A stretch of DNA of 11,069 nucleotides from assembly GCA_937872715.1 (NCBI GenBank), contig CALMTJ010000027.1, forward strand, positions 544 to 11,612. The letters run 5' to 3'. The stretch comes from an uncultured Methylobacteriaceae bacterium (GTDB lineage Bacteria > Pseudomonadota > Alphaproteobacteria > Rhizobiales > Beijerinckiaceae). The notes under the pieces were generated by a model. It ran no database searches and was not told where the DNA came from. It worked only from the letters and a program-made list of their open reading frames with translations. Shown piece after piece: positions 5,868-11,069 of this stretch; within the stretch, counting starts at the first letter, position 1; each line of letters begins with the position of its first letter. The position numbers and the translations under genes are program-made.

Positions 5868-6219
5868 CACGATGATCTGGGCGGACCATATCGTCCGTTC
5901 GGACCCTGCCCTGGCTCGATTGCTCGAGAAGAGGGAGGTCGTGGTTCATCCCTTCGTGATCGGAGAGCTGGCTCTCGGCAACCTGCGGGATCGCTCGGTG
6001 CTCGGGTCCTTCGCGAGGCTCCCTGCCGCGACGGTCGCGTTCGATGCGGAAGTCCTCCCCTTCATAGAGCGCCAGCGACTGAGCGGGACGGGGATCGGTT
6101 ACGTGGACACCCACCTCCTTCTCGCGGCGCGTCTCACGGCGGACACCCGGCTCTGGACACGGGACCGCCGCCTCCGGGCCGTGGCTTCAAGGCTCGGCGT
6201 TGCGGCCGAGGGACTTTGA
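5854..6219 (+). CDS. vapC: VapC-type toxin, PIN-domain ribonuclease
   Basis: The 121-residue product begins (GTG) MILADTMIWADHIVR. The PIN-domain acidic residues are all visible: D5 (ILADTMIW), E38 (VIGELALGNL), D85 (GYVDTHLLLAA) and D104 (LWTRDRRL). They coordinate Mg2+/Mn2+ for RNA cleavage; known VapC toxins cut tRNA or 23S rRNA. The length is normal and nothing is truncated, so the toxin looks active. No Shine-Dalgarno of its own precedes the GTG. Translation most likely follows re-initiation after vapB, which keeps toxin below antitoxin. Downstream, the TGA at 6217-6219 is only one base before the dut ATG. The family call is very strong; the target RNA cannot be read from sequence. Confidence 0.92.
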   Translation: MILADTMIWADHIVRSDPALARLLEKREVVVHPFVIGELALGNLRDRSVLGSFARLPAATVAFDAEVLPFIERQRLSGTGIGYVDTHLLLAARLTADTRLWTRDRRLRAVASRLGVAAEGL

Positions 6220-6220
6220 G

Positions 6221-6709
6221 ATGGGAACGCTGCCTCGCGTCGCCGTGCGGCTGCTCGACACGCGACTTCGGGACTGGGGCTTCCCGCGCCGCGGTTCGCC
6301 CCTGGCTGCGGGCCTCGATCTCCACGCCTGCCTCGACGGGCCGGTTATGCTTGCGCCGGGCGATCCGCCCGCGCTCGTTCCGGCGGGTTTCGCGATGAGG
6401 ATCGGTGATCCGGGCTGGTGCGCGGTGATCGCGCCGCGTTCCGGGCTCGGGCATCGGGGGCTCGTCCTCGGCAACACGGTCGGGATCATCGACGCGGATT
6501 ACGAGGGGGAGGTGCTCGTCTCGGCCTGGAACCGGAACGGAGCCGGAGAGGCGATCACGTTGCGGCCCGGCGACCGGATGGCGCAGCTCGTCTTCGTCCG
6601 GATCGCCCAGCCGCGTTTCGAGTTCGTCGAGGCCTTCGCGCATCCGAGCGCGCGCGGCTCCGCGGGCTTCGGCTCGACCGGCACCGGCGCGACGGGGGAG
6701 GGCGCGTGA
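6221..6709 (+). CDS. dut: Deoxyuridine 5'-triphosphate nucleotidohydrolase (dUTPase)
   Basis: The 162-residue product hydrolyses dUTP to dUMP and pyrophosphate, keeping uracil out of DNA and feeding thymidylate synthesis. All five trimeric dUTPase motifs are present: I, AGLDLHA (30-36); II, PRSGLG (72-77); III, GNTVGIIDADYEGEV (84-98), with the catalytic Asp and uracil-contacting Tyr; IV, RPGDRMAQLVF (115-125); V, ARGSAGFGSTG (144-154), Ser-Ala replacing the commoner Gly-Gly. The start at 6221 is preferred over an in-frame TTG at 6200 inside vapC because GAGGG stands 8 bases before it. It follows vapC by one base and overlaps the Rrf2 gene as GTGA, so it sits in the middle of a toxin-antitoxin operon. 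In many alphaproteobacteria dut is beside coaBC; that gene is not in view here. Confidence 0.95.
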   Translation: MGTLPRVAVRLLDTRLRDWGFPRRGSPLAAGLDLHACLDGPVMLAPGDPPALVPAGFAMRIGDPGWCAVIAPRSGLGHRGLVLGNTVGIIDADYEGEVLVSAWNRNGAGEAITLRPGDRMAQLVFVRIAQPRFEFVEAFAHPSARGSAGFGSTGTGATGEGA

Positions 6710-7152
6710 TCCTCCTGTCCCGCCGCAGCCTGAACGCGGTCGCGGCCGTGGTCGACGTGGCCCTCCATGCCCGCCCGACGCCCGTCACCGCGAAAGCGCT
6801 CGCCGCCCGTCACCAGCTAGCCCCGCGTCATCTTGAGACGGTGCTGCAGGCCCTGGTCCGAAGCGGCATCCTGAAGGGCATGCGCGGTCCTCGCGGCGGC
6901 TATGAGCTCGCCCGGGAGCGCCGCCGGGTCAGCGTCGGAGACATCGTCCGGGCGGCGCAGACCGGCCCGGACCCCGAGGGCGGAGCGGCGGCGTCCGCCC
7001 CGCCGCTCCTGACGGGCGTCATCGGACCCGCGCTGGCCGAGGCCGGCGACCTTTATCTCCGTGCGCTCGACGCCATCACCGTCGAGGATCTGTGCCGTCG
7101 CGCCGACCGGGCGGCCGCCCGGTCCGGCGGCCCGGTCGATTTCACGATTTGA
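6706..7152 (+). CDS. Rrf2-family transcriptional regulator
   Basis: The 148-residue product begins (GTG) MILLSRRSLNAVAAVVDVAL. The winged helix-turn-helix spans about 26-70 (TAKALAARHQLAPRHLETVL, then QALVRSGILKGMRGPRGGYE), with the family signature RGPRGGYxLAR followed by ISxxDIVRA-like VSVGDIVRA (76-83). The three cysteines that bind the Fe-S cluster in IscR/NsrR are absent; the only cysteine is C130 near the C-terminus. It is therefore of the cluster-free type, like CymR. The start is fixed by the GTGA overlap with the dut stop; a longer in-frame reading inside dut is not credible. cysK lies 72 bases downstream, so control of sulfur or cysteine supply is the likely job. This is inference from context. 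Confidence 0.88.
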   Translation: MILLSRRSLNAVAAVVDVALHARPTPVTAKALAARHQLAPRHLETVLQALVRSGILKGMRGPRGGYELARERRRVSVGDIVRAAQTGPDPEGGAAASAPPLLTGVIGPALAEAGDLYLRALDAITVEDLCRRADRAAARSGGPVDFTI

Positions 7153-7163
7153 AGGTGTTGTTT

Positions 7164-7174
7164 ACGATGATCGT
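7164..7174. promoter_or_regulatory. Palindrome in the rrf2-cysK spacer, candidate operator
   Basis: acgat-g-atcgt is a perfect 5-base inverted repeat around one base, 50 bases before the cysK start and directly after the Rrf2 gene. The 72-base spacer has no convincing -35/-10 pair. An Rrf2 autoregulatory or cysK operator would be expected here. The match to a known Rrf2 box is not evident. Confidence 0.35.
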
Positions 7175-7224
7175 CGACAGGGCGCGGGTGAATCTTTAAG
7201 GTCGGTTGGTCGGAGGAGAGAACG

Positions 7225-8210
<986 letters not shown>

Positions 8211-8211
<1 letters not shown>

Positions 8212-8233
8212 ACCCGCCGGCCCGGCGCGGGTT
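8211..8233 (+). terminator. Hairpin at the end of cysK, possible weak terminator
   Basis: aacccgc (8211-8217) and gcgggtt (8227-8233) form a perfect 7-base stem around a 9-base GC-rich loop, beginning on the last base of the cysK stop codon. It is followed by ctccccc, not a T-run, so it may only attenuate or protect the mRNA end before the next gene, which starts 22 bases later. Confidence 0.45.
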
Positions 8234-8254
8234 CTCCCCCGACAGGAGTTGAAC

Positions 8255-8572
8255 ATGACCGCACGGGCCGACAACGAGAACCTGAAGAGCTTCGACGCCT
8301 ACGCGGACGAGAACGGCCAGAACATGGGCCAGGACTCGCCCGTCGACGTCGCGAACGCGGCGAGGCTCCAACGGGCGTTGGCCGGCGATCCGTCCGGAGA
8401 GGCCGAGACCGCGCGGCTGGCCTCCGGCCGCAAGAGCGAGAACGCGGACGAAGCCACCGCGGCCGAGGTTCCGGCGGAGAACCTGCGCCGCATCTCCGAT
8501 CCGAGCACCGGTCCGGACGAGGCCTCCGACGCCGTCCGGCGGGCGACGGCCAGTCTCGGCGAGAGTGATTGA
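8255..8572 (+). CDS. Acidic hydrophilic protein of unknown function
   Basis: The 105-residue product begins MTARADNENLKSFDAYADEN. It has no hydrophobic stretch, no cysteine and a strong excess of Asp, Glu, Ala, Ser and Gly, so it is soluble and probably largely disordered, with short amphipathic helices (VANAARLQRALAG, SDAVRRATASLG). I do not recognise a characterised family. The ATG at 8255 is preferred over a TTG two codons earlier because AGGAG stands 6 bases before it. It ends 3 bases before the PRC-barrel gene, so the two are almost certainly translated together. Codon composition is like that of its neighbours. A role in stress response or as a binding partner of the PRC-barrel protein is only a guess. 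Confidence 0.75.
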   Translation: MTARADNENLKSFDAYADENGQNMGQDSPVDVANAARLQRALAGDPSGEAETARLASGRKSENADEATAAEVPAENLRRISDPSTGPDEASDAVRRATASLGESD

Positions 8573-8575
8573 GCG

Positions 8576-9007
8576 ATGCCGACGGAACTGCCGAACGAGC
8601 GTGCCATCCGGCCGCCGGGCTCGCTCGAGCTCGACCCGACGGGCGAAGGCGTCGCGACCGACGAGACGAAGCGGCTGATCTCCTCCAGCAAAGTCGCCGG
8701 CACGGCCGTCTACGACCGGGCCGGCGACCAGCTCGGCACCGTCGACAGCTTCATGGTCGACAAGGTCTCGGGCCAGGTCGCCTACGCGGTGATGGCCTTC
8801 GGCGGCTTCCTCGGCCTCGGGGAGAGCCACCATCCGCTGCCGTGGCGGGCGCTGACCTACGACGTCCGCCTCGGCGGCTACGTGGTCGACATCGACCGCG
8901 ACAAGCTCGCCTCGGCGCCGAGGCACGGGGCGGGCGAGGACCCGTTCGCGGACGACGAGTACGGCGCCAGGGTGGACGCCCATTACCGCACGGCCCCGAC
9001 CTCCTGA
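8576..9007 (+). CDS. PRC-barrel domain protein
   Basis: The 143-residue product has an N-terminal linker (1-32), then the PRC-barrel at about 33-107: LISSSKVAGTAVYDRAGDQLGTVDSF, VDKVSGQVAYAVMAFGGFLG and HHPLPWRALTYD, the six-strand pattern seen in photosynthetic reaction centre H subunits and RimM. Stand-alone PRC-barrel proteins of this type are common in Hyphomicrobiales and are often linked to envelope or general stress responses, but their activity is mostly unknown. No signal peptide or membrane helix is visible. The C-terminal tail (about 115-143, GAGEDPFADDEYGARVDAHY) is acidic. The start follows the preceding gene's stop by 3 bases. The stop is one base from the stop of the convergent NUDIX gene, leaving no room for a terminator between them. 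Confidence 0.88.
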   Translation: MPTELPNERAIRPPGSLELDPTGEGVATDETKRLISSSKVAGTAVYDRAGDQLGTVDSFMVDKVSGQVAYAVMAFGGFLGLGESHHPLPWRALTYDVRLGGYVVDIDRDKLASAPRHGAGEDPFADDEYGARVDAHYRTAPTS

Positions 9008-9008
9008 G

Positions 9009-9551
9009 CTACCACACGCGGCCCGGGATGCGCCCGGCGGCGATCTCCTCCAGTCGCGCGCGGGTGCCTGGGGTCGTTCCCTCGGGGAGCGACGCCATCG
9101 GGAAGAAACCGACCGCCGCGATCTCGAGGTCGGGCGGCCTCTCGCCCAGCACCCGGAACTCGCGTGCGACGTAGACGAGGACGTGGTCCCGCCGGGAGAC
9201 GTGGCGGTTGTGGAATATGCCGTGCAGGCGGGGCGGCCCGTCGAGCTCGACCCGCGCTTCCTCCTGCAACTCCCGCCGCAACGCCGCGATCGCGTCCTCG
9301 CCCGTCTCGATCCCGCCTCCCGGGAGCTGCCAGCCGGCCGCGTAGCCGTGCCGGACGAGGCAGACCCGATCCTCGCGGTCGATGAGGGCCGCCCTGACGC
9401 CCAGGGTCATCGGCCGCGACACGAGGAACCAGCCGTGAAGCAACCGGCGAAGGACGGGCGCACCGCGCCCCGCCTCCTGAAGATGTTTCCGAACTATTAC
9501 ATCCAGCATGTTCATCTCGCATGGCAGAGCGCCGAAACGGCCGTTTGTCAT
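9009..9551 (-). CDS. NUDIX hydrolase
   Basis: The 180-residue product (using the first ATG, 9551-9549) has the NUDIX box at 79-101: G79-x5-E85-x7-R93-E94-L95-x-E97-E98, the metal-binding core that cleaves nucleoside-diphosphate-linked substrates. The position normally occupied by the box glycine (EExGU) is R100 (EEARV), a mild departure. Around it, TLGVRAALIDREDRVCLVRH, YAAGWQLPGGG and DHVLVYVAREFRVLG are the usual alpha-beta-alpha fold. The substrate cannot be told from sequence. Start choice is uncertain: in-frame ATGs at residues 13 and 15 (9515, 9509) are possible, the latter with GCGAGA six bases upstream, while the first ATG has no clear Shine-Dalgarno. The gene is tail-to-tail with the PRC-barrel gene and divergent from the region leading to the metallophosphoesterase. 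Confidence 0.9.
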   Translation of the reverse strand: MTNGRFGALPCEMNMLDVIVRKHLQEAGRGAPVLRRLLHGWFLVSRPMTLGVRAALIDREDRVCLVRHGYAAGWQLPGGGIETGEDAIAALRRELQEEARVELDGPPRLHGIFHNRHVSRRDHVLVYVAREFRVLGERPPDLEIAAVGFFPMASLPEGTTPGTRARLEEIAAGRIPGRVW

Positions 9552-9568
9552 GCGCGGGACGCGAGGCT

Positions 9569-9584
9569 AGAACGGGATCGTTCT
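9569..9584. promoter_or_regulatory. Short inverted repeat upstream of the NUDIX gene
   Basis: agaacg-ggat-cgttct is a perfect 6-base inverted repeat with a 4-base centre, 18 bases upstream of the NUDIX ATG and 14 bases before the ATG of the small ORF on the other strand. It could be an operator for either direction or an RNA hairpin. No known consensus is recognised. Confidence 0.35.
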
Positions 9585-9597
9585 CAGGGCTTGTTCG

Positions 9598-9717
9598 ATG
9601 TTCCTTTCTTTCATCCTCTCGTTCCTGGCGCGCAAGAGCGCCTTCTCCTGGTCGCCTTCGCTCGATCTCACCGACACGTCGGTCTACTCGAACCTCTTGC
9701 CCGGCACCCAGTACTGA
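9598..9717 (+). CDS. Possible 39-residue small protein
   Basis: An ATG-to-TGA frame of 39 codons begins MFLSFILSFLARKSAFSW and ends LLPGTQY. The first ten residues are strongly hydrophobic with positive charges after them (ARK), as in a very short membrane anchor or a cut signal peptide. A weak CAGGG precedes the ATG by about 7 bases. The stretch around 9590-9620 is clearly poorer in GC than the neighbouring genes. I know no family for it. It may be a real small protein, the remnant of a lost gene, or chance. The remainder of the 233-base gap (9552-9784) shows nothing else except the inverted repeat. Confidence 0.3.
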   Translation: MFLSFILSFLARKSAFSWSPSLDLTDTSVYSNLLPGTQY

Positions 9718-9784
9718 CCTGCAGTGCGGCGCCCCGGCGAGGGCGCCTTGACGGACGGGTGAGCGCGGCCGAACGTCCGCGGCG

Positions 9785-11026
9785 ATGTTCCGTTTCGCCC
9801 ACCTGACCGATCCGCATGTCGGGCCTCTCCCGCGACCCGCGCTCCGGCACCTCCTCGGCAAGCGCTTCACCGGCTACGTGAACTGGCGCCGCGGCCGCCG
9901 CGAAGCGCACGACATGGACCTCTTGGCGGCGCTCGTGCGCGACCTCCGGGAGCAGGCGCCCGACCACATCATGTGCACGGGCGACGTGTGCAATCTCGGG
10001 CTCGCGAGCGAGTGGCCCGGCTCGCGCATCTTCCTGGACGGGCTCGGCACGCCGGAGACGGTGAGCTTCGTGCCCGGCAACCACGACGCGTATGTCCCGG
10101 GCTCGCTGGAAGGCCTCCTGAAGGCGATCGACCCCTACGCGAAGGGGGACCTGCCCGGTCTCCACCGCTTCCCCTACATCCGCCGGCGCGGGCCTCTCGC
10201 CATACTGGGCCTCTCCTCCGCCATCCCGACCGCGCCGTTCGTCGCCTCCGGCAAGCTCGGCCGCACCCAGATCAAGCACGCGGAGGCCTGCCTGGCGGAG
10301 CTGGCGGGAGAGCCGCTCTTCAGGCTCGTGCTCATCCACCACCCGCCCCATGTCGGCGGGGCGCCGGCCGGCCGCAACCTCACGGACGCGCGCCGCTTCG
10401 AGGCCATGATCGCCAAGACGGGCGCGGACCTCGTCATCCACGGGCACAACCACATCGGGTCCGTCGCCCAGATCGAGGGGCCGGGCGACGCCCTCGTCCC
10501 GGTGATCGGCGCGCCGAGCGCATCGGCCCGGGGAGGCGCCCTGACGCACCGGGCCGGCTATCACCTGTTCACGGTGACGGGCGCGGCCGGCTCGCGCTTG
10601 CCAAACAGTGGGAACTCGCTAACCAGCTACGGGCGCGGAACTACGGCACCGCGCTGGTCATGCCGCGGACCTGGAAATCCGCCCTCGCCCCCACTTTGGC
10701 CGGCATCCCCGAGCGCACGGGCCAGGAGCCCGTCCAGAACCCCGGCAGATCGCGCGTCACCTGGATCGGGCGGTGAGCCGGCGACAGGAGGTTCAGCACC
10801 AGGGCCACCCGGCCGCCCGCGAGCGAGGGATGCGCCCGCAGCCCGAAGAGCTCCTGGACCCGCACGGAGATCGCCGGCCCGCCCTCCTGGCCGTAATCGA
10901 CCGCGAGTTCCGAGCCCGTCGGCGCCGTCCAATGCGTCGGCGCCTCGGCGTCGAGGCGGCGCCGCAGGTCCCACGGCACGAGCGCGTCCAGCGCGTCGCG
11001 GAGGTCGACGGCCGAGATGTCGGTGA
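9785..11026 (+). CDS. Metallophosphoesterase with abnormal C-terminus
   Basis: The first 270 or so residues (to about 10594) are a calcineurin-like phosphoesterase: D9 and H11 (LTDPHVG), D67 and N70 (CTGDVCN), N99-H100-D101 (VPGNHDAY), H185-H186 (LIHHPPH) and H219-G-H221-N-H223 (IHGHNHIG) supply the two-metal site. The substrate is unknown. The fold ends in GYHLFTVTGAAG, which is the last strand region in this family. From there the frame runs on for about 143 residues of Pro/Arg/Ser/Ala-rich sequence to a TGA at 11026. That tail is out of frame with a heptosyltransferase fragment and antisense to hrpB, so it is not a natural domain. The native last residues are missing. The gene may still be active with a run-on tail. 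No good Shine-Dalgarno is seen; the start fits the family's N-terminus. Confidence 0.85.
   Translation: MFRFAHLTDPHVGPLPRPALRHLLGKRFTGYVNWRRGRREAHDMDLLAALVRDLREQAPDHIMCTGDVCNLGLASEWPGSRIFLDGLGTPETVSFVPGNHDAYVPGSLEGLLKAIDPYAKGDLPGLHRFPYIRRRGPLAILGLSSAIPTAPFVASGKLGRTQIKHAEACLAELAGEPLFRLVLIHHPPHVGGAPAGRNLTDARRFEAMIAKTGADLVIHGHNHIGSVAQIEGPGDALVPVIGAPSASARGGALTHRAGYHLFTVTGAAGSRLPNSGNSLTSYGRGTTAPRWSCRGPGNPPSPPLWPASPSARARSPSRTPADRASPGSGGEPATGGSAPGPPGRPRARDAPAARRAPGPARRSPARPPGRNRPRVPSPSAPSNASAPRRRGGAAGPTARARPARRGGRRPRCR
10591..10722 (+). pseudogene. waaF: Fragment of a lipopolysaccharide heptosyltransferase gene (waaF/rfaF-like)
   Basis: In a frame offset from the metallophosphoesterase, about 44 codons read LALAKQWELANQLRARNYGT, ALVMPRTWKSALAPTLAGIP, ERTG. 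This aligns with residues about 72-116 of E. coli WaaF (heptosyltransferase II) as I remember it: the stretch before YDRAYVLPNSFKSALVPFFA followed by GIPHRTG. The KSALxPxxAGIPxRTG core is very characteristic. No start, no GT9 C-terminal half and no other waaF sequence are present on either side. It is bounded at about 10591 by the end of the metallophosphoesterase and at about 10720-10724 by hrpB. The left 40 bases are only 58% GC, although the fragment as a whole is 69%. No insertion sequence ends are visible. It is a gene fragment captured at a junction, or an assembly chimera. Confidence 0.7.
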
Positions 11027-11069
11027 GGCCGCGCTTGCCGACGAGGCTCGGCCCGAGCCAGTCCCGGAC
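10641..11069 (-). CDS. hrpB: ATP-dependent helicase HrpB, C-terminal part with altered end (gene enters from the right edge)
   Basis: The reverse-strand frame is open from the window edge to a TAG at 10643-10641, 142 codons. From the edge to about 10722 it reads VRDWLGPSLVGKRGLTDISA, DLRDALDALVPWDLRRRLDA, APTHWTAPTGSELAVDYGQE, then VRVQELFGLRAHPSLAGGRV, LNLLSPAHRPIQVTRDLPGF and WTGSW. This is the conserved C-terminal domain of HrpB, a DExH-box helicase. Normal HrpB continues from this GSW with a VRxxMxGRYPxHxWPxDP-like segment ending in xRRAKPRG. Here those residues (about 30) are replaced by PVRSGMPAKVGARADFQVRG and a few more, which are antisense to the heptosyltransferase fragment. The N-terminal helicase core lies outside the window. 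Whether the protein tolerates the lost tail is unknown. Confidence 0.85.
   Translation of the reverse strand, partial: VRDWLGPSLVGKRGLTDISAVDLRDALDALVPWDLRRRLDAEAPTHWTAPTGSELAVDYGQEGGPAISVRVQELFGLRAHPSLAGGRVALVLNLLSPAHRPIQVTRDLPGFWTGSWPVRSGMPAKVGARADFQVRGMTSAVP

Noticed and set aside
6200..6220. Alternative TTG start of dut inside vapC
   Set aside because: The ATG at 6221 has GAGGG eight bases upstream and gives a normal dUTPase N-terminus.
6418..6705. A 96-codon N-terminal extension of the Rrf2 regulator inside dut
   Set aside because: The extra residues are Arg-rich and out of frame with dUTPase motifs. The GTG overlapping the dut stop gives the normal Rrf2 N-terminus.
9973..10776. A 267-codon frame that includes the heptosyltransferase peptide
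   Set aside because: Its first 200 or so codons are a shadow of the metallophosphoesterase. Only the 44-codon block is waaF-like and there is no start for it, so it is recorded as a fragment instead.

Overview
The window is GC-rich (about 70%) chromosomal DNA from an alphaproteobacterium. Gene content and protein flavour (rpmI-rplT-pheS-pheT with a trailing DUF1186 gene, SFAERY-type CysK, a 105-residue acidic protein beside a PRC-barrel protein) suggest Hyphomicrobiales, probably Methylobacteriaceae. That assignment is inference from memory of these families, not a search result.

Left part (1-5398), all on the minus strand and read right to left: rpmI (L35), rplT (L20), pheS, a two-gene cassette of lower GC (a 95-residue unknown protein and a HEPN-family protein), pheT, and a DUF1186 protein that runs off the window. 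Translation and tRNA-Phe charging genes thus form one probable transcription unit. The cassette sits exactly between the genes for the two PheRS subunits, and its genes are joined to each other and to their neighbours by very short spacers or overlaps. A structured leader and a candidate promoter lie upstream of rpmI.

Middle part (5591-9007), plus strand and divergent from rpmI: a vapBC toxin-antitoxin pair with a nested inverted repeat at its promoter, followed after one base by dut (dUTPase) and, through a GTGA overlap, an Rrf2-family regulator. After a 72-base spacer come cysK (cysteine synthase), a small acidic protein and a PRC-barrel protein. An Rrf2 regulator next to cysK recalls the CymR/CysK sulfur control of Firmicutes. 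The vapB/vapC boundary carries a 14-base tandem duplication that has separated a formerly overlapping stop/start.

Right part (9009-11069): a NUDIX hydrolase on the minus strand, a short spacer with a possible 39-residue ORF, a metallophosphoesterase on the plus strand, and the 3' end of hrpB (ATP-dependent helicase) entering from the right on the minus strand. The last two genes do not end normally. Between their conserved parts lies a roughly 132-base in-frame fragment of a lipopolysaccharide heptosyltransferase (waaF/rfaF-like). It replaces the C-termini of both flanking proteins. This three-way junction and the cassette between pheS and pheT are the two most unusual things in the window.
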